DNA of 64,000 nt from Planctomycetota bacterium (GTDB lineage Bacteria > Planctomycetota > Phycisphaerae > Phycisphaerales > UBA5793). Below are positions 1 through 8,276 of the stretch, one piece after another. Location: NCBI GenBank assembly GCA_963205185.1, contig CAUJHZ010000025.1:138874-202873 (forward strand). The letters run 5' to 3'. Within the stretch, counting starts at the first letter, position 1. Every line of letters begins with the position of its first letter. The translations under genes were made by a program, and so were the position numbers. The notes beneath the pieces were generated by a model that was not told the DNA's origin, made no database searches, and saw only the letters and a list, made by a program, of their open reading frames with translations.

Positions 1-659
1 TGCGCGCCGTACGCCAAGCCGCGCTGCGCAACGGTTTCGCCGCCGACGTTGCGTTGGCGCGGCGTGGAGATGGCCCAGCCGTTGTTCTGGCAGAAGAAGA
101 CGACGGGCAGTTCGAGCGTGGTGGCGAAGTTCATCGCTTCGTGGAAATCGCCCTCGCTGCTGCCGCCGTCGCCGAAGAAGGTCACGGCAGCGGAGCCGTC
201 GCCGCGATACTTACCCGCCCACGCCAGGCCGCAGGCGTGGAGCATCTGCGTGCCAATGGGCACCGAGAGCGGCAGCGTGCGCATGCCGTCGGGAATCTTG
301 TTGCCGCGTTCGTCTCCCATCCAATGCCAGAAGACGTATTCCATGGGCAGTCCGCGCCAGAACATACCGGCGTTCTCGCGGTAGGCCGGGACGAACCAGT
401 CGCGGTCGTCCATGGCATAGGCCGCGCCGGTGCTGGTGGCTTCCTGGCCCCAGTTCTGCGGATAGGTGCCCATGCGGCCCGAGCGCTGAAGTTTGAACGC
501 GACCATGTCGTATTCGCGACAGATCGTCATGTGCTCGTAGAGCGCCACGGCGTCGTTGAGCGGGATGACGTCCTTGCCGAGTTTGGCGTCGAACTTGCCA
601 TTCTCGTCCAGGATGGAGACGCGCTCGATGGTGGCGCTGTAGACCTTCTCAACCGGCAT
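1..659 (-). CDS. 2-oxoacid dehydrogenase E1 component, alpha subunit (partial)
   Basis: The first 219 codons of a thiamine-diphosphate E1 alpha subunit are present; the rest lies beyond the window edge. It would decarboxylate pyruvate or branched-chain 2-oxoacids and pass the acyl group to the E2 lipoyl domain. Visible motifs are the substrate-channel stretch GTYPQNWGQEA, the ThDP/Mg motif GDGGSSEGDFHEAMNFA and the following QNNGWAISTP. The ATG overlaps the stop of the upstream leucine/valine dehydrogenase by 11 bases, so the two are probably translationally coupled. That neighbour makes branched-chain oxoacids, so a BCKDH role is attractive, but the N-terminal region also resembles PdhA of Gram-positive bacteria and the substrate cannot be fixed from sequence alone. 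Confidence 0.9.
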   Translation of the reverse strand, partial: MPVEKVYSATIERVSILDENGKFDAKLGKDVIPLNDAVALYEHMTICREYDMVAFKLQRSGRMGTYPQNWGQEATSTGAAYAMDDRDWFVPAYRENAGMFWRGLPMEYVFWHWMGDERGNKIPDGMRTLPLSVPIGTQMLHACGLAWAGKYRGDGSAAVTFFGDGGSSEGDFHEAMNFATTLELPVVFFCQNNGWAISTPRQRNVGGETVAQRGLAYGA

Positions 660-1725
660 GAATCGTTCCCCGCGCCGGCTGATTCGGAATGCCGTTGTCG
701 ATCACGCTGCGGGCGTAATCCACCGCGGCCGCGTGGTTGGACTGCAGCGTGCGGCCGCGGTCGAGGATCTTGAGCGTGGTGGACTCGATGTCAGCGATCT
801 TCTGCGCCAATTGCCCGGCAGTGTACTCGAGCCACAGGCCGGCGAGTTGGATCAGCCCGCCGGCGTTGACGACGAAGTCGGGGCAGTAGAGCACATCGCG
901 CGCCATCAGCGCGGCAGAATCCTCGAAGGGATCGTCGAGCACGTTGTTGGCCGCCCCGCAGATGATGGGGGCCTGGATGTCGGCGATATTGGTGCCGTTG
1001 ATCACGCCCCCCAGCGCGCACGGGCAGAGAATGTCGCACGGCGTGGCGAGGATGTGATCAACATTGATGACTTCGACGCCCAGCTGCTGCTTGGCAAGAT
1101 CGAGCCGGTCGGGCGAAATGTCGGCGGCTTTGACCATGGCGCCCTCGCCGATGACGATGCGGGCCACGTTCCAGCCGACGTGCCCCATGCCCTGGATGGC
1201 GATGGTCTTGTCCTTGAAGGTGGGGTCCTGGCCGAGGAATCGCATGGCGGCGAGCATGCCGTTGACGACGCCGCGCGCCGTGTGAGGCGACGGATCGCCG
1301 CCGCGCGACTTCTTCTCCCCACCCATGACAAAGCGGGTCTCTTCGGCCATCCAGTCGATGTACTGCTCATCGACGCCGACGTCTTCGGCGGCGATGTAGT
1401 CGCCGCGCAGCGTATCGACGGCGCGGCCCATGGCGCGGGCGGCGATTTCGCGCGGCTCGGCCCGGGCGGCGTCGAGCATGATCACGCTCTTGGCCCCGCC
1501 CATGGGCAGGTGCGACACGGCCGCCTTGTACGTCATCGCTTCGCTCAGTCGCAGCACGTCTTCGAGCGCATCATCTTCGGACGCGTAATGCCATCGGCGC
1601 ACGCCACCCAGAGCCGGGCCCAATGTGGTGCTGTGAATGGCGATAATGGCGCGGAGGCCGGCAGGGCGATTCTGCACAAACAACACCCGCTCGTGTCCGC
1701 GATTGGCCATGCGTTCGAAGACCAT
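649..1725 (-). CDS. Leucine/valine dehydrogenase (Glu/Leu/Phe/Val dehydrogenase family)
   Basis: A 358-residue NAD-dependent amino acid dehydrogenase that oxidatively deaminates branched-chain amino acids to 2-oxoacids. The catalytic-lysine loop LPMGGAKSVI is near residue 75, and the Rossmann glycine motif GMGHVG is near residue 180 (IQGMGHVGWNVA). The conserved CGAANNVL and NAGG stretches follow. Its length matches Leu/Val dehydrogenases (about 350-370) and not glutamate dehydrogenase. A Shine-Dalgarno GAGGAG lies 6 bases before the ATG. It sits between an acyl-CoA dehydrogenase upstream and E1 alpha downstream, consistent with a branched-chain amino acid degradation operon. Whether leucine, valine or both are used is not determined. 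Confidence 0.9.
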   Translation of the reverse strand: MVFERMANRGHERVLFVQNRPAGLRAIIAIHSTTLGPALGGVRRWHYASEDDALEDVLRLSEAMTYKAAVSHLPMGGAKSVIMLDAARAEPREIAARAMGRAVDTLRGDYIAAEDVGVDEQYIDWMAEETRFVMGGEKKSRGGDPSPHTARGVVNGMLAAMRFLGQDPTFKDKTIAIQGMGHVGWNVARIVIGEGAMVKAADISPDRLDLAKQQLGVEVINVDHILATPCDILCPCALGGVINGTNIADIQAPIICGAANNVLDDPFEDSAALMARDVLYCPDFVVNAGGLIQLAGLWLEYTAGQLAQKIADIESTTLKILDRGRTLQSNHAAAVDYARSVIDNGIPNQPARGTIHAG

Positions 1726-1793
1726 CCCGTGCTCCTCTGCAATCGTCGTTGATCAGGCGCAGCCACTCGAAACGGTGGAGCGGCGTCATCAGT

Positions 1794-3731
1794 CTAGGCG
1801 TTCCGGACCTGTTCACCAGTGAGCGATCCGCTGCCGAACTGCTGGATTCCATCCTGCTTCATCTCGCGACCGGTTCCGCGGGCGTTGGGCGACTTCTCCG
1901 GGATCGCGAACTGGTCGTTGGGCAGGCCGTCGATGAACTTGCGGATCACAGGAATCGAAGACCGCAGCGTCTCGTCGATGTTGTCGCGCAGGTGGCGGAT
2001 CTCGTCGCGAATCTGCAGATCCGCGTGCTTGAGGAAGTAGCCGCCTGCGGCCATCTCGTACTCGACCTCCCCGGCGTCGTGGTTCGATCGCAGCGTGCGA
2101 TCGAGCCGGCTGAGTACGGCCGCCGACGCGTAGAGATAAAGCGCACACATGCTCAGGCGCTTCTGGATGCATTCGCGCGAGATGATCTTCTCCTCGTGCT
2201 CTTTCATCATGAGCTTGACCTGGTGCGAGAACTCGCGGACGTTGTTCTCGAACGTGGTCTGGTATTCAACCAGTTGCGGGCTCAGGCGGGTCACGGACGG
2301 CGCCGCCGAGCGCAAGCCAAGGAACATCTCGGCGCCGATCTTCGTCGCCGCGCCCCAGAAGCCGGGCTTGAGCGCGTTGTCCTTGACGTTGATGAGGTAC
2401 TCGCCGAGTTGCTTGCTGCCGTAGGCGAACACGAAGGAATGCATCACTTCGTTGGCGCCTTCGACGATGGTGTTGATGCGGCTGTCGCGCCAGATGCGCT
2501 CGACGTAGTTCTCGGTCATCTGCGACTCGCCGCCCATGACCTGCACGGCTCGATCAACGGTGCGGAAGCCCCACTCGGAGCAGAACACCTTGCAGATGGC
2601 CGTTTCGAGCATCACATCCGGATCGTCGCGGTCGAGAATGCCGGTGGTGAGATAGAGCACGGCGTCCATGGCGTAGACGAACGACGCCATCTCAAGCAGG
2701 TATTCCTGCACGAGTTCGAAGTCGCCGATGGGACGGTCGAACTGGAAGCGCGTCTGGGCCCACTTGCCGGCCTGGAGGTAGGCCGTGCGGGCGCCGCCGA
2801 GCATGCCGGCAGAGAGCGTGCACCGGCCGTAGTTCAGGCAGGTGAGCGCGACGTTGAGACCGCGTCCCTCCTGGTGCAGCAGGTTGGCGCGCGGCACCTT
2901 GACATCGGTGAAACGGATGCGCGCCTGCCATGTGCCGCGGATCGAACACTTGCTGCGGTTGCGGCTGAAGATGTCCACGCCGGGCATGTCGGGCGTGACG
3001 ATGAGCGCGGTGACTTTCTCCTTGACCTTGCCGCTCTTGGGATCGGTGATGGGCTGCTTCGCCATGACGGTGAACATGCCCGAGAGCGCGCCGGAGGTCG
3101 CCCACTTTTTCTCGCCATTGAGGATGTAGTGGCTGCCGTCCTCGCTCAGCCGGCAGGTCGTCTCCTGGCCGCCGGCGTCGCAGCCAACGTTGGGCTCAGA
3201 GAGGCAGAAGGCCGAGAGCATGTCGTTGGCCAGGTGCGGCAGCCAGTGGCGCTTCTGCTCTTCGCTGCCGTAGAGCACGACCGCCTTGCAGCCGATGGAC
3301 TGGTGCGCCGAGACGAGCACGGCGGTTGACCCGCATGACTGGCCGATGCGCTCGAGCGCGCGGTTGTAGCTGGTGACGCCGAACCCCCCGCCGCCGTACT
3401 CTTTGGGGATGATCATCCCGAGCACGCCGATCTTGAAGAGGCGATCGATGCACCACTGCGGGATCTCCTGCTCGCGATCGATCTGCACCGCCGGATGTTC
3501 GTTCTTGAGGTAGTCGTCGAGTTCGGCGAGCAACTGGTCGCAACGCGCCGTTTCTTCAGCGGTGACGGCGGGATACGGAAACGCGAGTTCCTCGCGGATG
3601 TTGCCCCAGAAGAAGTTCTTGACAAGCCCCATGGTCTCGGGATCGGGGCCGAGCATCTCCTCCGCCTGGCGGATCTGCTTGCGATCCTTCTCGGAGATTC
3701 CCTTCATGCTGCTCAGTGAACTGCTGGCCAT
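1794..3731 (-). CDS. Acyl-CoA dehydrogenase (long-chain / VLCAD-ACAD9 type)
   Basis: A 645-residue FAD acyl-CoA dehydrogenase, longer than the usual 380-400 residues because of a C-terminal extension of about 200 residues as in VLCAD/ACAD9. The core shows YGGGGFGVTSYNRALERIG, the FAD segment AFCLSEPNVGCDAGG, the LNGEKKWATSGALSG sheet and the catalytic-base region NTIVEGANEVMHSF near residue 450. An AAGGAG ribosome site lies 8 bases before the chosen ATG. It would make the trans-2-enoyl-CoA that the upstream crotonases hydrate. Exact chain-length preference cannot be read from sequence; the neighbourhood allows either fatty acid or branched acyl-CoA use. Confidence 0.92.
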   Translation of the reverse strand: MASSSLSSMKGISEKDRKQIRQAEEMLGPDPETMGLVKNFFWGNIREELAFPYPAVTAEETARCDQLLAELDDYLKNEHPAVQIDREQEIPQWCIDRLFKIGVLGMIIPKEYGGGGFGVTSYNRALERIGQSCGSTAVLVSAHQSIGCKAVVLYGSEEQKRHWLPHLANDMLSAFCLSEPNVGCDAGGQETTCRLSEDGSHYILNGEKKWATSGALSGMFTVMAKQPITDPKSGKVKEKVTALIVTPDMPGVDIFSRNRSKCSIRGTWQARIRFTDVKVPRANLLHQEGRGLNVALTCLNYGRCTLSAGMLGGARTAYLQAGKWAQTRFQFDRPIGDFELVQEYLLEMASFVYAMDAVLYLTTGILDRDDPDVMLETAICKVFCSEWGFRTVDRAVQVMGGESQMTENYVERIWRDSRINTIVEGANEVMHSFVFAYGSKQLGEYLINVKDNALKPGFWGAATKIGAEMFLGLRSAAPSVTRLSPQLVEYQTTFENNVREFSHQVKLMMKEHEEKIISRECIQKRLSMCALYLYASAAVLSRLDRTLRSNHDAGEVEYEMAAGGYFLKHADLQIRDEIRHLRDNIDETLRSSIPVIRKFIDGLPNDQFAIPEKSPNARGTGREMKQDGIQQFGSGSLTGEQVRNA

Positions 3732-3828
3732 CGACTGCTCCTTTTCGATCTGCCGGCGCTCTCGCAGGCAGGAAGTGGGCGCGACCCCCGGGGAACGAAC
3801 CGTTGCGTTGTCAATCCGATCAAACCGG

Positions 3829-4776
3829 CTACGTCAGGGACGGGCCTTGGATCTCGTCAGGATATCGCGCCGGAAGCGCGCTTGAAAGTCTGTGGGCAAG
3901 CGAGCGGCCGAACGCGGCAATCAACGTCCGACGAAGGAGGGAGCGATCCTCCAGCAATCCGTCGTTCAGAAGCGTTGCTGCGGCCTGCATGGCGCTGTCT
4001 AAGAAATATCCCTCCCGCACCCGCGCCGCAATAAGGTCGTTTCCGCAATTCGCCGCAAACGCCGCTGACGGCTCGTCAGACGCCTCGGACTCGTAGATGC
4101 TCATGACCTCGCGAGCCTGCTCGGCGCGAGCAAACGCGTGAACGAGCCGGTGCAGCCCGATGCGGTCGATTTCGCGCAGCGGCGACCAGGGCAGTTGAGC
4201 CGCCCGCGCTGCACGATCGACCTCAGCCGGACGGCCGGTCTGCCTGGCCAGATTCCATGATTCGATCAGAACGCAGCCTTGCAGCCGCGTGAGCGCGCTT
4301 GGCCCCCCGCGTCGCTCGACCAGCACGCTCCAGCCGGCGCTGCGGGCCAGGCGCCGGGCTGTTTGCCTCGTCGCCGGGGACGATTCCGGACCGGCGATGA
4401 TCTCGCAGGTCGTGGCCCGCGCGGTCCAGGGCGGCACAAGGCTGACCAGACGCGCCGGTTTGGTCACGCTGCCGGCGATCTCGGCGTGCGCCAGAACCGG
4501 TGAGGTCGAGACGATCACAGCGTCGTCGGGTGCGACGGCACTGATGGCGCGCAACGCCGCAAGCTGCTCATGGCGCGATTCGCCGGCGGCCTCCATGAAG
4601 ATCGCGCCTGGGGGGGCGGGCGCTGCCCCATCGATCGGGGTGAAGCGCCAGCGCTGACCAAGGGCCCGTTTGAGCAGATCCGCCCGCGCGCCGCAGCCGG
4701 CGAGGACGATGCAATTCGGGTCCGCCCCCGATCGGTCGCATCGCGTCTCGAGCCGCTCGCCGTGGGTGTTCACCAT
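3829..4776 (-). CDS. Degenerate 3-hydroxyacyl-CoA dehydrogenase-like protein
   Basis: About 315 residues that align in outline with the 3-hydroxyacyl-CoA dehydrogenase encoded at 7322-8185. There is an N-terminal Rossmann-like strand (IVLAGCGARAD), a middle stretch equivalent to the NTSS/HFFNP region, and a C-terminal helical part (LIESWNLARQTGRPAEVDRA...SPLREIDRIGL). The signature residues are gone: NTSS reads STSP, and GMHFFNP is replaced by LVSLVPPWT, so the catalytic histidine is absent. It is probably not an active dehydrogenase. The ATG at 4776 was chosen because an in-frame TTG at 4812 would overlap the previous gene. The homology is inferred by eye and is moderate. Confidence 0.6.
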   Translation of the reverse strand: MVNTHGERLETRCDRSGADPNCIVLAGCGARADLLKRALGQRWRFTPIDGAAPAPPGAIFMEAAGESRHEQLAALRAISAVAPDDAVIVSTSPVLAHAEIAGSVTKPARLVSLVPPWTARATTCEIIAGPESSPATRQTARRLARSAGWSVLVERRGGPSALTRLQGCVLIESWNLARQTGRPAEVDRAARAAQLPWSPLREIDRIGLHRLVHAFARAEQAREVMSIYESEASDEPSAAFAANCGNDLIAARVREGYFLDSAMQAAATLLNDGLLEDRSLLRRTLIAAFGRSLAHRLSSALPARYPDEIQGPSLT

Positions 4777-4795
4777 CGCACCGCCGCTTCTCGCT

Positions 4796-5554
4796 TCAGG
4801 CGCCTGCGCCAAACAGTCTGCCCAGGCGCGTCAGCGCTTCCTCGCCCTGGACGATCTCCGCCGAGATGCGCGCCGCTTTGTCGAGGACTTCATCCTGCAT
4901 GGAGCCATCGAGTTCGTTGAGCCAGGTTTTGGTCGCCGCCATCGCGCGAGGCCCGCCCCTGGCCAGCGCCGCAGCGAATGCGAGCGTTTCGGCCTCGAGC
5001 GACTGGCGATCGACGAGGTGAGTGATGAGGCCGAGTTCCAGAGCGCGCTGGCCGGTCATGGTCCCACCCGAAAGGAGAACCTGCCGCGCGCGGCCGGAGC
5101 CAAGTTTGCGCACGAGCCACGGCGCGACGACCGCCGGGCACACGCCGAGATCGACTTCCGGATAGCCGATGCGCGCTTCAGCGTGGCTGAACGCGAAATC
5201 GCAGACCGACATGAGACCGCAGCCGCCCCCCACCGCCGCACCCTGCACGCAGGCGATCGTGGGCTTGGTCGTCCGGCGAATCTCGCGCAGCAGCAGGCTG
5301 ATGAGCATGAGAAGTTCACCCATCGCAGGAGGATCTTTGAGCAGCGCCTTGAGATCCATCCCGGCGCAGAACGCCTTGCCTTCCCCGCTGATGATGATGA
5401 CGCGCACTTCGTCGGAACGGGCGAGAGGCGCGAGCGCCTGCCGCGCCTCGCTGAGCAAGTCTCTGCTCAGCGCATTTCGCGCCTCGGGGCGATGCAGACG
5501 CAGTTCAGCAACCGCGCCGCCTTCGTGCTGATTGACTTGAACCAGATCGGACAT
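4796..5554 (-). CDS. Enoyl-CoA hydratase, methylglutaconyl-CoA hydratase (LiuC)-like
   Basis: A 252-residue crotonase. The oxyanion-hole strand AFCAGMDL and the second loop AAVGGGCGLMSVCDFAF are clear. The first catalytic glutamate of classical enoyl-CoA hydratase is Gly here, while the second is kept (GYPEVDLGVCPAVVAPWLV). This Gly/Glu pattern and the PAVVAPWLV segment are typical of LiuC-type 3-methylglutaconyl-CoA hydratases of leucine breakdown, which fits the leucine/valine dehydrogenase in the cluster. The start MSDLVQVNQ is preferred over an in-frame upstream codon because it matches family starts and a TAGAAT hexamer ends 7 bases before it. The substrate is inferred, not proven. Confidence 0.85.
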   Translation of the reverse strand: MSDLVQVNQHEGGAVAELRLHRPEARNALSRDLLSEARQALAPLARSDEVRVIIISGEGKAFCAGMDLKALLKDPPAMGELLMLISLLLREIRRTTKPTIACVQGAAVGGGCGLMSVCDFAFSHAEARIGYPEVDLGVCPAVVAPWLVRKLGSGRARQVLLSGGTMTGQRALELGLITHLVDRQSLEAETLAFAAALARGGPRAMAATKTWLNELDGSMQDEVLDKAARISAEIVQGEEALTRLGRLFGAGA

Positions 5555-5561
5555 GCGAGCC

Positions 5562-5567
5562 ATTCTA
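5562..5567 (-). promoter_or_regulatory. TAGAAT -10-like box, possible leaderless start
   Basis: On the minus strand TAGAAT is followed by 7 bases and then the crotonase ATG, with no Shine-Dalgarno. This spacing would put transcription start at or next to the start codon, giving the crotonase its own promoter inside the operon. Confidence 0.45.
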
Positions 5568-5602
5568 GGGGTCAGGGGCGCGACACGAAACCGCAACGAC
5601 AC

Positions 5603-6367
5603 TCAGCGCAAATCGCGCCGACGGCTCCAGTACGACTGGAGCAGGCGCTGGGCCTCCGGCTCGACGGCTGCGGCGGCGGACGCAGCCGTCGCGGCGTCGA
5701 ACGGAGCATCCTCCAGAGAGCCATCCAATACGTTGATCCACCGCTTGGTGGCGCGCAGTGCGACCTGGCCCTTGTCGGCGAGCGAGTCGCAGATTTGTCC
5801 GGCCGCATCTTCGATCTCGCTGTCGGTTCCAACGAGATGCGAGACCAGGCCGATTCCCGCGGCCCTGGCGCCGTCGATAATCTCCCCGCCCATCATCATG
5901 GCGCGGCATCGACCATCGCCGATGTGTTGCCGTAACGTCGGAATGCTCACCGCCGGCGACACGCCGATGCGGTGCACGGGATAGCCGAACTGCGACTGCG
6001 GCGAAGCGACGACGAAATCGCACGCAGACACGATCGCGCACCCGCCGGCGAGCGCCGCGCCCTGCACCGCCGCCACCACGACCTGCGGCAGGCGGCGCAG
6101 CGCTCGCGTGATGGCGCCAAGTTGCTCGATGTAGCGCCCCATCAGCCCCGGTTGTGCAACGGCATCGGCGAGATCGAAACCGGCGCAGAACGAGGGGCCG
6201 TTGCCGCGGAGCAGCAGGACACCTGAATCGCCGGAGGCCAACTCTTCGATCGCATCGATCATGCGGCTCATCATCGCGGATGTCAGCGCGTTGCGCTGTT
6301 CGGGCCGATCGAGCGTGAGCACGCCGATCGGCCCGGACAGATCGACTTGAATGAGATCGGCGGCCAT
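5603..6367 (-). CDS. Crotonase-fold protein lacking both catalytic glutamates
   Basis: A 254-residue enoyl-CoA hydratase/isomerase family member. The CoA/oxyanion-hole strand (SFCAGFDL) and the helix after it (GAALAGGCAIVSACDFVV) are intact, so CoA-ester binding is likely. The first catalytic Glu position is Ala (GGCAIV) and the second is Val (GYPVHRIGVSPA), so ordinary hydration is unlikely. It stops 48 bases before the LiuC-like gene and shares its direction. Possible roles are another crotonase chemistry or a non-catalytic partner. Function is not assigned. Confidence 0.82.
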   Translation of the reverse strand: MAADLIQVDLSGPIGVLTLDRPEQRNALTSAMMSRMIDAIEELASGDSGVLLLRGNGPSFCAGFDLADAVAQPGLMGRYIEQLGAITRALRRLPQVVVAAVQGAALAGGCAIVSACDFVVASPQSQFGYPVHRIGVSPAVSIPTLRQHIGDGRCRAMMMGGEIIDGARAAGIGLVSHLVGTDSEIEDAAGQICDSLADKGQVALRATKRWINVLDGSLEDAPFDAATAASAAAAVEPEAQRLLQSYWSRRRDLR

Positions 6368-6398
6368 TGACTGATCTTGGCGGCGCGCCGGCCGCGAA

Positions 6399-7229
6399 TC
6401 AACTGGTTGTCAACCCGGCCCCCAACTTGAATGCCGCGAGAAGACCGATGCCGATGAACACAATGTCCAGCACGCCGAAGGTGGATTTGAACGCATACCA
6501 GAAGATGTCGTTCCACGCGCTGGAGGTTACGCTCTGCGAATAGTCGATGAGATCTGCGATGTGCCGCTGCCGGCTGGCGTCGTCGAGCGCCTCCCAACGT
6601 GCGACCGATTCTTTCCAGATTTCCTTCGGATAGTGTTCCTCGCGCTCGGCGTACTGCGGCTCCTGCCCTCCCGGCCAGCGGATGGTCTTGCCCGATTCAT
6701 TCCATTCTTCAATCACGGCGTCGGCGATGGTTGAGACCACGAAATCGGAATTAGCCAGTGATGGACAGGCGATGATGTTCGCCCGCTCCTGCGGCGCGTA
6801 CGACGCCCATTGCTCTTCCGCCTGCCGCCACAGCTCAGGCGGATATTCGTCGCGCCCGACAGCCTCGGCGGGAACCACACCTGGGGGGAAAACGTAGTTG
6901 CGGCCCTGTCGCGAGTGCTGGTAGAGAATCTCGTCAGCGACGCAACTGATGGCGACTTCTTCATCGGGCCCCAGCCGGCCGAGGGCGGCGTAGGTCATGG
7001 CCATCTTGCCGCCGATGATTGCCGCCACGGCAAATGCCGCGGCGATGGCGCCCGATTCGGCCCCGGCCTCGTCCTTGGCGGCCGCCTGGCAGGCGAGGCC
7101 GACGACGCTGCCGATGATGATGGCGATCCAGCCGATCTCGAGGTGCAGGTAGTAGCCGATGATGCCCCAGAGCGCCGCGCCCAGCGCCGCCGCAATGAGA
7201 CCCGATATCACGACCGGTCCGTACCTCAT
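6399..7229 (-). CDS. Unknown membrane protein with a tandem repeat between TM segments
   Basis: A 276-residue protein not recognised as a known family. Three hydrophobic helices lie in the first 85 residues (around 5-27, 31-50 and 60-82) and one near the C terminus (around 243-270). Between them lie two similar blocks of about 60 residues, roughly 93-155 and 160-222. Each has the pattern ADxx(I/L)...(Y/W)PPG or PGG..., then EYPPELW or HYPKEIW, then a Trp and a polar helix (QERANII / RQRHIAD). The start is fixed by AGAGGAGG just before the ATG. It lies in the acyl-CoA catabolism cluster between hydroxyacyl-CoA dehydrogenase and a crotonase, but nothing ties it to that pathway. Confidence 0.7.
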   Translation of the reverse strand: MRYGPVVISGLIAAALGAALWGIIGYYLHLEIGWIAIIIGSVVGLACQAAAKDEAGAESGAIAAAFAVAAIIGGKMAMTYAALGRLGPDEEVAISCVADEILYQHSRQGRNYVFPPGVVPAEAVGRDEYPPELWRQAEEQWASYAPQERANIIACPSLANSDFVVSTIADAVIEEWNESGKTIRWPGGQEPQYAEREEHYPKEIWKESVARWEALDDASRQRHIADLIDYSQSVTSSAWNDIFWYAFKSTFGVLDIVFIGIGLLAAFKLGAGLTTS

Positions 7230-7321
7230 GCGCCTCCTCTCTGGATGAATCAATCATCCCGGGCTGCGGCACAAGATAACAGAGCCGAGGTACGCTGTCC
7301 AGCAAAAACTATGGAATGTGA

Positions 7322-8185
7322 CTATTTCCTGGAGTAATCGAATACTCCTCGGCCGCTCTTGTCGCCAAGCCGGCCGGCGGTCACCAGTTGGCGGAGCTTC
7401 GGGCACGGGAAGTACTTCTGATCGCCCAGTTCGTGATACAGCACCATCATTATGTCGTGGCAGACATCCAGGCCAATGAAGTCGGCCAGCCGCAGCGGGC
7501 CCATCGGGAAGTTGCAGCCCAGTTTCATGATCTCATCGATGTGCTCAGGCTCGGCCACACCCTCCATCCAGGCATAGAACGCCTCGTTGATGAGCGGCAT
7601 GAGCACGCGGTTGCTCACGAAGCCGGCCCGGTCGTTGGCGGGGACCGGAGTCTTGCCCATCCTCTGCGCCAGGGCGATGGTGCGAGCGGTCGTCTCTTCG
7701 CTCGTGGCCAGGCCCTTGATGACCTCGACGAGTTTCATGACCGGCACCGGATTGAAGAAGTGCATGCCGATCACCCGCGGCGCATGCGAGCCGACGGATG
7801 CGGCGATCTGCGTGATGGAGATGGAAGAGGTGTTCGTCGCCAGCACAACGTCCGGCCGGAAGGTCTCAACCATCTGGCCGAAGACGGTCTTCTTGAGGTC
7901 CGCCTTTTCGAGCACCGCTTCGACGGCCCAGTCGGCGTCGCGGGCATCGCTCAGGCTGGTCGTATAGGTGAGACGCTCCATCGTCGCATCGGCCTCGGCC
8001 TGCGTCATGCGCTGCTTTTCGACGTTGCGGCTGAGGATCTTCTTATGGCTCGCCAGGGCCCGGTCGAGCACGGGCTGAGCCACATCCACCTGAAACGCCT
8101 GCAGACCGCTCATCGCCGCGGTGAGCGCGATGCCCGAGCCCATGGTGCCGGCGCCGATGACCACGATCGATTTCACTTCGCTCAT
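7322..8185 (-). CDS. 3-hydroxybutyryl-CoA / 3-hydroxyacyl-CoA dehydrogenase
   Basis: A 287-residue NAD-dependent dehydrogenase of beta-oxidation or butyrate metabolism. The N-terminal VVIGAGTMGSGIA binds NAD. NTSSISITQIA carries the substrate-binding Ser, GMHFFNPVPVMKLVEVI the catalytic His-Glu pair, and NDRAGFVSNRVLMPLINEA starts the C-terminal domain (PMGPLRLADFIGLD). The length is normal for stand-alone bacterial Hbd. GAGGA lies 7 bases before the ATG and a TACAGT hexamer about 28 bases upstream could be its -10. As the first gene of the cluster it likely carries the main promoter of the catabolic operon running toward base 1. Confidence 0.95.
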   Translation of the reverse strand: MSEVKSIVVIGAGTMGSGIALTAAMSGLQAFQVDVAQPVLDRALASHKKILSRNVEKQRMTQAEADATMERLTYTTSLSDARDADWAVEAVLEKADLKKTVFGQMVETFRPDVVLATNTSSISITQIAASVGSHAPRVIGMHFFNPVPVMKLVEVIKGLATSEETTARTIALAQRMGKTPVPANDRAGFVSNRVLMPLINEAFYAWMEGVAEPEHIDEIMKLGCNFPMGPLRLADFIGLDVCHDIMMVLYHELGDQKYFPCPKLRQLVTAGRLGDKSGRGVFDYSRK

Positions 8186-8276
8186 TGTCGTCCTCGCTTT
8201 TGACGTTCGGGCGACACTGTATCAACGGCCCAGCAAAGCCGCAACCGGGTCAACTTCCTCGATTTGAATGGGGCGA

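Noticed and set aside
1749-3329. Plus-strand open frame of 526 codons opposite the acyl-CoA dehydrogenase
   Set aside because: Antisense shadow; no conserved motif, and the opposite frame has a ribosome site and full family signatures.
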